64,000 nt of DNA. Origin: Dasyornis broadbenti (Eukaryota > Chordata > Aves > Passeriformes > Dasyornithidae). The DNA is taken from contig VZRN01006295.1 in the NCBI GenBank assembly GCA_013397935.1, forward strand, positions 1,759,863 to 1,823,862, given 5' to 3'. The notes beneath the pieces are model-generated. The model made no database searches, was not told the DNA's origin, and was given only the letters and a program-made list of their open reading frames with translations. Within the stretch, counting starts at the first letter, position 1, and each line of letters opens with the position of its first letter. The position numbers were made by a program, and so were the translations under genes. Of the stretch, positions 49,561 through 61,616 are shown one piece after another.

Positions 49561-52508
49561 TGGATGGAATTTCCTAACGATGGAAAACACTTTTGCTACA
49601 AAATAATTATTTGCTCCTAAGGTTTGATTTAAATGGCACAGTTCACAGATTTTATACTTATCTCCAACTATGTGCCTCTACTTCAAAGGAAAATAGTTCA
49701 CAGGAATTGAAACTTGACAATCTGACAACATATTGAGAGAGTTCTGTAGATGAGTAATCTAGAAGGCAGCAGCTGGGCTTTCTCAATCAGCACCATCATC
49801 TCTGATCTCATACCTCACAAACTACTTTCATCTGACAAAATTTCAGTTCTTTTCCTGTTGTGATTTCCTGTGAATACTATTATTGTGAAATAGTTGTACA
49901 GTGCTTAAGCATCTTGATCTTAGAGCAAGAAAGCCTTGTTCCTTGTACTTGATCACCTGATGCTTTGAGTTTTAGTTCCTTGTAGGCAATTTGAACTTGC
50001 GTGTTCTATTCAGTACATAAATGGCCTCATTTTCCTCTGAGTGATGAATAGATTATGTTCTGCTGCAAATATGGAATTCTTTTTTTTGTTCTACTGTTAA
50101 TCAATGTAGATCAACATAAATCTTTCACAATACATAATTTGGAACCTTAATTTAGAATCTTTAGATTTAGAATCTTTAGATTCTTAGTTACTTTAGAATC
50201 TGAGGGTTTTTTTTCTTCAAAATACCCTTTTTTCATATACTGAGAGATGATGTATATTGGGGCTCTCTTTGACTGCTTCCCTTTGAAATCAGTATTAGTA
50301 GGAGTGGCAGAATGAGGACCATCATTATCTAGATTTCTCTCCATAGCCTGCTGTCTGATTATAGATAATAGAAGTAAACATCCACTTAATTACCAAGTAT
50401 ATTGCAGTTAAAGCTGTCTTGTAACTATAGTTATAAATAGATTCTACCATATAATTTCATTCCTATTCATGACCCCATTTGTTTGCTTATTGGTAAACAC
50501 TTGATTGTATTGAATTTATTTGCAAGCATGTTTGTGATAAGCACAGAGGTTGCACATGGGAACCTAAATAAATATTTGCAAGATATGAGATTTCAGAAAA
50601 GAGCTTTCATGATCACTTAAGGTTCACCTCTTTCTCCTCAATCAACTTCTATTTCTTTTTATGCTGTAAAATACTGGTGCTGAGGCAACTTAATTTTTAT
50701 TGTGCACACATCTTTCAACTCAAAAATGTAGCTCTAAAACTGTCACCACTCTCCCCCTCCTATTCTAATTCTTCTTTCTCTATCTCCCCTACCTACTGAA
50801 AACAACCTTAAGAAATTTTACTATAAGTCAGAAAACAAAAAAAAAAGATCTTATTTGAACAAAGCATGTAATTGTCTTGTCTTTTGTTTTTTAATCCACA
50901 ATATAAAAATTAAGTATCATGCTGCATAAAAACGTCTTTGAGAAAAATCATGTGTTATGGATTAATGAACTAAACAGTACAGCCACACTTAAAAAACCTA
51001 CAGTGTAGTTACACTCATGGTCACAGATGCCATATCTCAAGAAGTCAAGGTCATAAGAATATTGCAACTCTTACATATTTCTCATTCAATATGAATTCTT
51101 TAGAGTTAGTCTACATGGAAAATTTACTGCCTGTTTTTACTGCTGCAGTTACATTCATCTACTTTGTCCTGCAAATGCTTATTTTAGAACAGTTACCATA
51201 AGAGGGAGCTATAAATACAGTGGCACGGTTACAATAGCATTGTTCCCCATAGATCTTGTTTCTGGGTTAATCTTTGATGCAGAACATAATTTCTATAACC
51301 ATTTCACAAAGACATCGAGGTTGTGACTTACCAGAATGAAACCAGCACAGCTGGGAAACAGAACCACAGTACCTGCCTAATCATCACTGTCTTTGCATGT
51401 ACCTAAGGACTACACCTATGTTATTGAATTACATTGGCTGACAAAATTCCATAAGTAGAACCAGTCTATCTATGCAAGTGGGTTGTTAGAGGTGCTACTT
51501 TCGTCAGCTTGGCCCATACTAACTACCGATCCTCCCAAATAATTCCTAGCTACTTTTCAGCAGGTAAAATTTCCCTTGGGACCTGTTACTGCCCTTCAAC
51601 AATATCCAAGCAGGCATTGTCACTCCCCAAAACTATAACTCCGTGCACTCCTTCATGCTGTTGTGTTGTTCTACAGTTGCACTGGATGGGCACTTAGAGG
51701 ATCATTCCATGTATTTCCACCCTTACGAATACAGAGCAGGCTTTTGTTCTTACAGCCAGGTGGATTTGCAGGGGAAAGGATCCTCAGATCCAAGGAAATC
51801 CCATTGAAATTGCAGTCTATGAGATTTGGCATAAGCAGGCTGGTCTGGATGGGCAGCTCATACTTGAGTCTTTTCCAGCTTTCATCCTCCCTCCTGTCTT
51901 TTCCCTAAGTTCATGATTTGGCTGTTGTGATTTGCTATGTTGCAATTGGATATGTTGGGTAGCAGACGCACGCAATAGACGTCAATGTGGTAAACTTGCA
52001 AGAGATAGAATTTTCCCCAAACTATTGTATCACAATGATAGGAAAGCAAACATTGCATAAGAACGCCCATCTATTTATCTATTATATAGATAGAGGAGAA
52101 CAGCACTTAAGATTCCTAATGTAGAGATGCAAGCAAAATCTAACTCAACATATACAAGCTGTAAGTGTATAGTACAGACAGGTTGAAACAGTGGAATCTC
52201 AAAACTATTTAGGTGAGCGTGGGTGGTGGGTGCCCAGGGCTCATCCAGAAAGTTTGTGTGAGAATACAGTGAATGTAGGTGGAGAACAGGCTAGAACAGC
52301 TGGGAAGGGACTGTGGTTTAGCAGAACGAATGTTGCACCTCATCAGATGATCTGTATTCCAAGCAGATGGTGTGGCAATGGAGAGAGGGGTGGTTGGAAT
52401 TAAATCGTCCATGTCATATGATTGGATTTAGAGGGAGTACACATTATAGGTTTTAGGGTTGGTTAGTTTATCTGTTTCTTCTAGCATTTGGTTTTGTTGT
52501 GGGGTTGC
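49561..52508. other. Unannotated stretch
   Basis: It contains a perfect 15-bp tandem duplication (50151-50180). Frames of 60-81 codons at 51509-52070 resemble nothing known. No element was recognised. Confidence 0.5.
50151..50180. repeat. 15-bp perfect tandem duplication
   Basis: The unit tttagaatctttaga occurs twice in a row without change. A partial further copy (ctttagaatctg) lies 20 bases downstream. Confidence 0.95.
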
Positions 52509-53435
52509 TTTTTTTTTTAAGTCAAAAAATCTGATGTACAGCGAGAAAATATGTTAGTGCCATATAGAGCGTGGGAGAGAATCCAGATCTATTTTTAAAA
52601 TCCGCTTTGTGGTATGGCTGATGGAATACTGCTGTGATCCTCATGACTATTTTGATGGAAAAACCCTTAACTAGATTGGGGTGATGAAGTCCCAAGGCAA
52701 GATTTACATGAGCTAAAGGAGCCAATCCTGCAGTGAATCCTCCTTTGGCAATCGTTTGCCTGCATTCTCAGGCAGATGACTAAGATGCTCCAGGTAGATG
52801 TTTTGCACAACACTGAGCATGCTGAAGTCCAGCCTGTCCCTCGCAGTTTTCTGCTTCAGCATTAGCAGGTCAAACACTGCGGTGAGATTCTACAGGACCA
52901 CAGGTCCTAATCCAAACATAGGTGTAGTAGTTACTGTAGGAATGGCTGCAAGCTGCAGGCAGAACCAGATGTGTGATTCCTCACCGCTAGCCTAACAGCC
53001 TTCAGGATACGTGACTGGAAGATCTTTCAGTTGCTGTAAGAATTCTGCAGGGGCCTATGGCTGCAAAGAGAAAGGGAAAGAACATGTCTTTTCAGCCAGT
53101 TTAGCAGTGTGCACATTTAATCCTTGTACAGCTGGGACTGTGAAGAGCCTTCACACCAGGTTTGCTTCGCCTTGCTGATACTGTGGACATGCACCAGTCA
53201 TGACCAGATGATTTGCATGATGGCCTCTGTGCCATCTGACACAAAACTGCCTGCTACGGACTTTCTGACCCCAAACGGTTTGCATGTTGACTGGGGACAA
53301 GCAACAGGAGTTTCTTTCATTTTCATCACAGAGATGCAGGATACTTGAAAAGATAAATCCACACATAGTAGCACAGCATGGTTTCCACAGTAGTCCTTTC
53401 CCATTTAAGCCTTTGCATGCACAAGAGAAAATCAT
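52509..53435 (-). pseudogene. Decayed coding-like stretch, gene not recognised
   Basis: On the minus strand one frame from 53435 down to 52716 is 240 codons long with only four internal stops (at 53151-53153, 53055-53057, 52992-52994 and 52890-52892) before a fifth at 52713-52715. The runs between are 94, 31, 20, 33 and 58 codons. The three TAG stops could each derive from CAG by one transition. At about 52720 the protein-like reading passes to another frame, open for 67 codons to a TGA at 52522-52524. That stop is followed almost directly by an A10 run (52518-52509 on this strand), as a retrocopied mRNA tail might be. The region is GC-richer than its flanks. The best-looking part, about 52720-52890, reads as helical, Leu/Asp/Arg/Glu-rich protein without low complexity. 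A competing 68-codon frame (53198-53404) overlaps. I do not recognise the parent gene; chance plus local GC is the alternative. Confidence 0.35.
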
Positions 53436-54633
53436 AATTTTTTTAAAGAATTCAATGGCAAGGTGTCGAAGAACAGAAGAAAGGGGATGACTTTTGAGGT
53501 AGTGTACGAAGAGTTAGTTTAAAGTATTGGGTAATTAATAAAGTCATACACAGTAAGATCATTGCCCTCAAAATTAACGAGCAGACCAAAAGCTGATGAA
53601 ATATTTCTTGCACACAGTCAGCATGAAGAGGAAATCATGGTGCATGAGTCTGTTTCCGTTGTGGTCTGCTGTGTGGGCAGACTTCAGAAGCACCTGATTT
53701 GTAACTTATAGAAGCTGAAGCTCTACAGATATCCTTTGCAAACACTGTGTATGGCCACCTTCTGAGCAAATACTTTATTTCTATTAAAGTACAGCCTTGT
53801 GTTAGAGATGTGGGCCTTTCCCCCTCAACAATAACTCTGTAGGTTTTGGTTAACATTTTTAATCAAAATGTTCTTCTGACCAACCTTGAATGCATGCTTT
53901 ATGTTCAACTTCTGCATGCACCATATGTCAGGTGATGATTTAAACTGTTAAATGAGATTATAAGGCAAACACTGAAAATCAAAACTGGAAAGTATTAGTT
54001 CTTTTAAAAAAACATAACTATTTTGATATCTGGTCTTGTGAAGGATTAAAAAATTCTTTTTCTAAGGCAGATTATTCCTGGAAATCAATTGTAGGTATCA
54101 GATATATGTACACTTTGTTAATGTGACTCCTTTTTTTTTTTATTTTGAGAGAAAGGAATGATTGATGATTGCTTCTGAAAAAGAAATTAACTCTGGTTGT
54201 TGCCTGGTAGCTCCCTCTGTTCTATCTGAGATGTCGTCATTGAAATGTTATTATTCAGAACTGAGAAATATTACAGAGACCTACTGCCTAAGGCAGTGAG
54301 GAAGTAGAATGAAGGCTGTTTAATTGAACCTGCTAACAATAATGTTGACTACTCATGTGAAACAGAGGTGCATAATCAGAGGAACTGGGAGAGAGGGAAT
54401 ATATTAATTCTCAGTCCTGGTATGAAGAAGAAACTTCAGACACAGTCACTGCTTTTCTTCCTTTCTTTTTTTTAATGGAATGTTATTTTTCACTGTATGT
54501 AGAAAGTAGGCTACTAGACACGCACAGCGGAGCAAATTCCTGCACGAGATTTCTGCAGAAAAAAAAAGTGGTTGTTTTTCTTTGAAGAGTATAAAGTAAC
54601 AGGTCTCAGTGATGTACAGTGTCTTCCTTCCAT

Positions 54634-54723
54634 CCGTCCGTCCGTCCGTCCATCCATCCATCCATCCATCCATCCATCCATCCATCCATCCATCCATCCA
54701 TCCATCCATCCATCCATCCATCC
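54634..54723. repeat. (CCAT)n microsatellite with a CCGT block at one end
   Basis: Four CCGT units (54634-54649) run into about eighteen uninterrupted CCAT units (54650-54723). The frames rich in Met-Asp-Gly-Trp or Ile-His-Pro-Ser repeats on either strand come from this array and are not genes. The pure run is long enough to be length-variable. Confidence 0.97.
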
Positions 54724-56869
54724 TCTAGCCGGTGTGGCTGCTCAATACACCTGTCGGTCGTACTGTGCAGGAAATCCTGCAAGTATAGGCAGGGTCCATC
54801 AAGCATCAAACCATGTCTAAAAGTTCTCTTTCTAGAGGATGCAGGAGTGCTCACACCCATGAGTATAGAGCAATGTGAGTAAACTTACGCAGCCCAACAA
54901 TGCACGGTCTCAGACTTGTATTGCAAAGGAAGAAAGCTAAAGCAGCAGCACAGCTCCTGAAAACTAAAAAGCATTGAGGTGAACTGAGACTGTGCCAGGA
55001 GGTAAAACAACCCCTGAATTCTGACTGATCCTTCTCTTTGGTGGCACACAGGACTTTCACACACAGGCACCTTACCTTTTTCTCCAAAAGCTGATAGCTC
55101 ACAGTGGCTGGTTCTCAGCTTTCTCACATCTTCTCATTTAATGGGAAGGAAGTAAGTGGTATCCGAGGACTGTGCCCCAGTGTGATGTGATATGCACTGT
55201 AGAGTACATGACTAAACTTCTGTGTTTCTGAAGTTCTATCAGACTAAATTAACCCTTTATAACCTCTTCGAGACACTGTCTTGCGAAGACAAGGGTAGTC
55301 AGTCATCTTGATGCACATACTGGACATTAATATTGTGGTTGTCATGGCAACAACACTGTATTTGAAACAAAAATGTGTCTGCAGAATGTGCAAAGACTAT
55401 ATATTTCAAAATTAAAAAGGAATTAATAGAATTCTCAGTAAGAAAAAAATTAACTTAATCAACTCTATTTAATTTGGTATCATGCAGAAGTTATGTAAGT
55501 CTCAAATGCCATATTATAAACCACACATGAACTAGACCAATTTTAGATACCACTAAAAATTAAATAGTTCTGCATTATGATGATACGAAGTGGAAACAGG
55601 GTAGCAGTTTGTAAGCGGTCCATAGCTTCCCTCTGAAGTATTGCAGTGGTATTGAAAAGTAGACAATTTGTCCATGGTTAAATATTTGAATTTGATATTC
55701 ACTGACATGGTAGGTGTATAAACACAGTTCACTGAATCTGAATTAATGTCTCAACTGCAAACAGTCAGGAAATTACAGCTTAGTGTAATTTTCAAGAAGC
55801 TGAAATTTTCAATTAATGAAAAGAATTTGTAAGAGATGAATTCATCTTGGTTCTTAACTAGCAACCTTGGGAATTTCCAACGAAATCCTTATGGAAGTGA
55901 TTACTCTTTACTAATCCACATTATTAAATATTAGAGAATTTTTCTTTCCCTGCTGAAATCTGACCTCCCCAAATCAAAGCAATGAGATGTAGCACATCAC
56001 ACATAACTATTTAAGTACCCCAGTGTTTAGTTTTCTGTGCTACAGCTATCAGGACCCAATTGCTTACTCTTGTATTTTTTCTTCTGCATAAAATTGGACA
56101 CACATTTGTTTTCTAATGAAATATTGCACACAAGAAAGTAACTCTTCCAGTAATATCAATACATTACTGATGCTTGACCTTTTTTCATTAAGAATCTGAA
56201 AACAGTGGAGGAAAACACATAAATAGAAGGCTTTGGGGTTTATGATAACTACAGAACAACAGAAAAAAATAGAGGAAATAGTCAAGCCTAATAGAGTAAA
56301 CTTCAGGGAACCTCTTTAACTTGTACGGATAAAAGCATGCAGGAGATGTTTAAAAACTTTCTTTTGTTTAAATATAAAGCAGGAGGATATCACATGATAT
56401 AATTAATCATATATTATTCAAGTGGCAGTCCTTAGCAGTCATTTTTATGAGTGGGAACAGTGCGGGCTCTGAATAAGATTGATTTACTGGGATTAAAAAT
56501 GTAAAGGAAAAAACCCAGCTAACCTCAATGCAAAACTGAAATGATATCAGCTGGATACTTTTATGTATTTTAATGTCGAGCATGGTAAATGAATACCATA
56601 TTGGTCTAATTCAGAACAAGATAAATTACTATTTTAAAAAAGTATTTATCTCAAAAATAATTGTTCAAACTGTGCCTGTATATATATTTTGACTCAACAT
56701 CATTTAACTGTTGAAGATTTTGATGTCCTGTGGGATAATTATATATTTAATTATATAAGCAACTACACATAGTACATGGTGTACAGATATTAAAATCTCA
56801 TTTAGTCACAAAAATGTATCTGAAAATAGATGAAGCTATATATATATATTCTCTTCAATCATGAAAAAA

Positions 56870-56887
56870 ACATTTGTATACAAATGT
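56870..56887. repeat. 18-bp perfect palindrome
   Basis: ACATTTGTATACAAATGT reads the same on both strands with no loop, inside AT-rich sequence. It could be chance; no partner sites were seen nearby. Confidence 0.9.
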
Positions 56888-57081
56888 GAGGGACTGACCT
56901 AGTATTTCAAATATCACAGAGTGAAGCCTTCCTAAAAGGATTTCAGATAAAATTAGACCTTGACTACACTACCCAGCTCTATGTCATTAGGTGATGTTCA
57001 TATGTGCTGGGAAAACAAGGGAAACACATATATTTGTTAAGGGCAGAAGTGTCACATTCCTCTGGATTGCATCTTCCTTTC

Positions 57082-57682
57082 TGTCATGGTTTAAGCCCAG
57101 CCAGTAACCAAGCCCCACACAGCCGCATGCCTACTCTCTCACCAGTGGGATATGGGAAAGAATTAGAAGGGCAGAAAGTAAAAAAATTGTGGCTTGAACT
57201 AAAGAGAGTTTAAAAGGAAAAGAAAAAGCTGCACACACAAGCAAAACAAAACAAGGAATTAATTCCCTGCTTCCCATGGTCAGGCAGGTGCTCAGCCATC
57301 TCCAGGAGAGCAGGATCTCATCAGGCATAACAGTGACTTGGGAAGACAAATGTCATCACTTCAAATGTCCCCGCCTTCCTGCTCCTTCTTCCCCAAACTT
57401 TATATAGTGAGCATGATGTCATATTATCCGGAATCTCCCTTTGGTCAGTTTGGGTCACCTGTCCTGGCTGTGTGTCCTCCCAGCTTCCCAAGCATCCCCA
57501 ACATTCTCGTCAGCGTGGCCGTGCAAAAAGCAGAAAAGGCCTTGGCTCTGTGTGAGCCCTGCTCAGCAATAACAAAAACGTCTCTATTTTGTCACTACTC
57601 TGTTGAGCACAAATCCAAAACATAGCCCCACACCACAACCACTGTGAAGAAAATCAACTGTACTGCAGACAAAACCACCATA
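57082..57682 (-). mobile_element. Solo LTR, same ERVL-type family as the 40.7-kb LTR, opposite strand
   Basis: A 601-bp LTR on the minus strand. The plus-strand left edge is TGTCATGGTTTAAGCCCAGCC, the reverse of this family's 3' end. The body contains the reverse of the diagnostic segments: 'ggtcagtttgggtcacctg', 'ctggctgtgtgtcctcccag', 'ctgctcagcaataac'. A TATA box TATATAAAG is at 57398-57406 on the minus strand, next to an ATGACATCAT site that resembles a CRE with its CpG lost. The 5' end near 57682 has mutated from TG to TA, and the poly(A) signal is degraded. Flanking five bases (CTTTC and CCTGT) do not match. It is older or more diverged than the copy at 40701-41311. Confidence 0.85.
57398..57406 (-). 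promoter_or_regulatory. TATA box of the 57.1-kb LTR
   Basis: TATATAAAG is read on the minus strand at the place that corresponds to the TATA box of the related LTR at 40701-41311. Confidence 0.6.
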
Positions 57683-60532
57683 CCTGTTCTGATATTTTAA
57701 GTATGAGTGGGAAACAAACAAAGCATCACTCTTTCACATCCTTTTACAGAGGTGACCCAGGAAACTGTGCTAACTGGCTCTAGATACAGTGAAGTTCAAA
57801 GATTAGCCTGGTTAATTTAACCAGCAAGGCTACTAGTTTCTTCTGGGACCATCTAAATCAGAAAACAACAAATAATGAACCAACTAACCTCTCAGTAGAG
57901 GATATGTTATCCAAGTATATGGTAAACCCATAGTACATCAGAGAATCATGGGAATATGCTGTCCTGCTTAAGAATACGATTTGAGTTTCACCATAGTCAA
58001 GTAACAGAAACAAGACTTTAATATAGAATTGTATATAATTGTGGCAGAAATAAATGAGGAAAAGTTCATTTTTTTGCAGGGTTACTCAGAATTTTTAGTC
58101 CTTGAGTCTCGGGGTTTTATTTTATGTATTTACATTTTCAGTTGCATTCTATTTCTTTGCAGTTGATACTTGAAAAATTTGGTTGAGGAAAAAAATTGCA
58201 AAATGGATTTTGCTGGTGTGATCTGAAGCCCCATATGGCAGGATGACTCCCTTTTCTCTACAGATATCTGCTATATTCCATACCAGTATTGTATCCGTTG
58301 ACTTAAAACATTTTCAAGGCAGACACTGAAAGAAGAAAGAACATTTGCTTTACAATGTTTTAATTAAGTGTTAGTCTCATGAGTTTTATTGGATTGTCTA
58401 AAACCATAAACCCTTCATTACTTTTACTATCAGAGTCACTAATAACATTATGAACCTAAACCTTCTTATCCTGCTTTCTGTTTGCTGAAATGTTCCATAA
58501 TTGCTGTTGGTTCTGTTAATAATATCATAGCCTAACTATTAAGAGAAAAGAAATTGACAATGGCAGTGTTTTTAATCTATATGAAACAGGAGATAAAAAA
58601 GAAAGAACAGAAAGGTAGAGAAATTTTCTCCTCTATGTAATCTCTTCAATGCCAAATCAGAAAAAGAACTCTAGATTAAAATTACATGGGGGCAAGAAAG
58701 AGAGCAATAACCATTAAATATGATCCTTAGCAATCTCACAATATTGGTGAGAATTAATAACACAATCAGAGCTGCAATTCTGGTCCATCCTACAGCTCAC
58801 GTGTTTCTAGCTTTCTCCTGTCACAATTTTTGAACCAGTAGGAATAGGTAAGGGAGATCTTTTTAGACTATAAAAACTCCCAAACAAGCAAACAAAAACC
58901 TAAGAAATGCTCCCTACTGGAACCGTAATCTGCTGGGAAGTTTTTGTTTATAAACAATGCTTCTTGCTTGAAGATTTCCCTTTCAAAAAGAAATGGATAA
59001 TTGCTTTTTTTGTGTATTTTTCTTGAGCCATTTATTGTATCTCATACTTTATTTCCCTGTTTGTATAACTCATTCTATTTGTGTTATTCTTAGAGCATTA
59101 GAGGTATGTTAAGGATTAAACTATCTGTAAATTTACTGAACAGTTTATTCTCTAATAATCTGGGAAACAAACAGAGATGTGTGGGATGTTTGTTAATTTA
59201 TTTTATTTCTCTTTGGGAGTGCTGCACTGCATTAAAAAGGATTTAATTAGATATTCAGAAAGGCTTTGAAAAAAAATATAGTATCATTTCAGCAATGAAA
59301 AATTTCAGGAAATGTTAGAAGCCCTGAGATGTCAATAAAATAGAGAACTAAGAATTCAGGTAATGAAATTATTACTTATGTAGATATAAATGGGTTTGTG
59401 TGAATCCAAAGAAGTACATGATGTGTACATAAAGAAATAATAAAATGCTGTGAGGACTTTTTTGCTCTTAAAGCATGCACAATGGCACTTATTCCTGTAT
59501 AATACTATCAGTTGCAATTCTGAGTTTCACTGTCATAACAAGGTCATGTAGAACGAAAAAAGTTTGTCTTTTTAGCATCAGGTCATGACTAAAGTGATCC
59601 ATTTGCAGTGATGTAGAAAATTTTATACAGGAAGATATGATATTAGTAATTTGTAGCATCCTGGGACTGGGATCTGCAGGGACAGCAGCGCTGGAAGTAG
59701 AATAAAGGAAGAAGAGAGCTTTAACCAATTTTTAGCATTTTTAGCATCGGCTTAACTGTTTTATTTATTGTTTTACACCAGGAGGTGCTGGTTCTTTCTG
59801 GATCCCAACAAGAAAGCCACAACTGATAGTGGAGAAAAGGTGATAGTAAGTTGGAAAATATTACATCCCTGATGATGAAAACTTGGAATGATACAACAAC
59901 CACACAGGCCTCTCAGATTAGGGAATGGCATTCTGCACAAAATTCCCATTTATGGTGAGGTTTGCTGCTATTGTTATTTTCAGAGATTTTTAGCATTTTT
60001 TTCAAGAGGATATATTCATGAAAGCATCTTGGGAACTGAAGTCATCCTTCATCAAAGTACGTGTGTAGCACAGCACAGTCCTTGATGCTAAATAATATGT
60101 GTGGTACAGCGCAGCACAGACCAGCACCCACTCAGGACCCCTGTTGGTGCAGCAACAACTCCTCAATATACAATACTCTCCCAATCAGGGCCACAACATT
60201 TATTAGGAATACTTGAGCAATATTTAGTGGCTATTTTAAACCTGAGCTGTAAACAGGAGCTCTGCTAGCAAACTGGTAGCCCCAAAAGCACCTCTGAAAC
60301 TGGATCAAACCTTAGCCTGTGTTCTGTGAATGGTATTCAAGAGAAAGGACTTGAGTTCTGCTAATTTGCCTGAGATACTGCAGTAGGGCATAAAAAGAGC
60401 CTAATAGTCACATGTAACCAATAGGGATATTACTGGTCAGTTTTGAAAGCTGCATTGCATGATTAATTACCAAAAATAACTCCTTTGCTGCCTGCTACAT
60501 GTTGTAATAACATGGCATGAACATATCTGTAA
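57683..60532. other. Unannotated stretch
   Basis: AT-rich and anonymous. Frames stay under 80 codons and no element was recognised. Confidence 0.55.
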
Positions 60533-60722
60533 CTTGGTGTAGTGTATTGACTCTGGCTGGATTCCAGGTGCCCACCAAAGCTGCTGTATCGCTCCCCTCC
60601 TCAGCTGGACAAGGGAGAGAAAATATAGCAAAATGCATCAGAGTTGAGATACGGGCAGGAAGAGATCACTCACCAGTTAGCATCACTGGCAAAACAGACT
60701 CAACTTGGGGAAATTAATTCAA

Positions 60723-60728
60723 TTTATT
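60723..60728 (-). terminator. AATAAA poly(A) signal of the 60.5-kb LTR
   Basis: Read on the minus strand, about 185 bases before the LTR 3' end; it matches the placement in the related LTR at 36943-37986. Confidence 0.6.
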
Positions 60729-61420
60729 AATGATCAAATCAGAGTAATAAGAAATAATTTCTCAGGGTAATGACAAATCAAACTAGATCTTAAAATACCT
60801 TCCCTGCACCCCTCTCTTCTTCCTGGGCTCAACTTCATTCCCTATTTTCTGTACTTTCTGGCCCCCACAGCAATGCAGGGGTACGGAGAATGGGGGTTGT
60901 GGACAATTCAGCACACATAGTCTCTGCTGCTCCTGTTTCCTCAGCACTAGGACTCCTCACACTATTCCCCAGCTCCAATGTGGAGTCCGTCCCACAGGAG
61001 ATGTCTCCAATGTGAGTTCTTTGCACAGGCTGCAATTCTTCACAATCTGCTCCAGTGTAGGTCCCTTCCAGGGGGTGCAGTCCTTCAAGGGACAAGCTGC
61101 TCCAGTGTGGGTTCTCTGTGGGGTCAGAGGTTCTGCCTGGAGCTGCTCCAGCACAGACTTCCCACAGGACCACAGGCTCCTTTGGGCATCCACTCGCTCC
61201 AGCCTCAGCTGCAGGTGGATCTGTGCTCCACCTTGGGCTGCAGGGGCACAGCTGCCTCCTCAGGTTCTTCCTCACAGGCTGCAGGGGAATCTCTGTTCCG
61301 ACATCTGGAGCACCACACCTCCCGCCTTCTTCACTGACCTTGGTGTCTGCAGCTTTCTTTCTCCCACATATTCCCACTTCTCTCTGTGGCTTCAATTGAT
61401 CTTGAGCAGCTTTTTTCCCC

Positions 61421-61430
61421 TTCTTAAATA
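61421..61430 (-). promoter_or_regulatory. TATA-like element of the 60.5-kb LTR
   Basis: TATTTAAGAA on the minus strand, conserved in position with TATTTACGAA in the 36.9-kb LTR. It is the likeliest core promoter of this LTR family. Confidence 0.45.
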
Positions 61431-61616
61431 TGTTATGCCAGTTTGTGCTACCACCACTGCTGATGGGCTCAACCTCGGCCTGCAGCAGATCCATCCTGGA
61501 GCCAGCTGGCATTGGCTCTGTTGGACATGAGGGAACCTTCTGGCAGTTTCTCACAGAAGCCAGTACTGCACCCTCTTGCTACCAAAAGCCTTGTCATGCA
61601 AAGCCAGTACACTTGG

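Larger units (their letters stand above)
53436..57081. other. Unannotated stretch with a tetranucleotide array
   Basis: It contains the (CCAT)n array (54634-54723), an 18-bp palindrome (56870-56887) and short TA tracts near 56837-56849. Frames at 53635-53856 and 54851-55127 (minus) are short and unrecognised. No transposon was seen. Confidence 0.5.
60538..61611 (-). mobile_element. Solo LTR, long avian ERV family, perfect 5-bp target duplication
   Basis: A 1,074-bp LTR on the minus strand, starting TGTACTGG at 61611 and ending at 60538 in ...CACTACA. It is flanked by CTTGG on both sides (60533-60537 and 61612-61616), so both boundaries are certain. A TATA-like TATTTAAGAA lies at 61421-61430 and AATAAA at 60723-60728, both on the minus strand and in U3-R-U5 order. 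U3 carries imperfect tandem units around 'ctgctccagtgt' and 'tcccacagga' (about 60970-61270). The related copy is at 36943-37986. On the LTR's own sense strand a frame of 239 codons (60835-61554) runs through U3 and R; it resembles no retroviral protein. Without internal sequence it is a solo LTR. A 5-bp duplication fits ERVL or some class II elements; class left open. Confidence 0.92.

Noticed and set aside
54446..54882. Frames with long Met-Asp-Gly-Trp or Ile-His-Pro-Ser repeats
   Set aside because: They are translations of the CCAT/ATGG microsatellite, which gives a four-residue repeat in every frame of one strand.
57077..57687. Target-site duplication for the 57.1-kb LTR
   Set aside because: CTTTC and CCTGT do not match, and the 5' TG of the LTR is mutated, so the ends cannot be refined.
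36943..61611. The two 1-kb LTRs as the two ends of one provirus
   Set aside because: They are far apart, clearly diverged from each other, have different target duplications, and the interval contains no retroviral genes but other independent elements.
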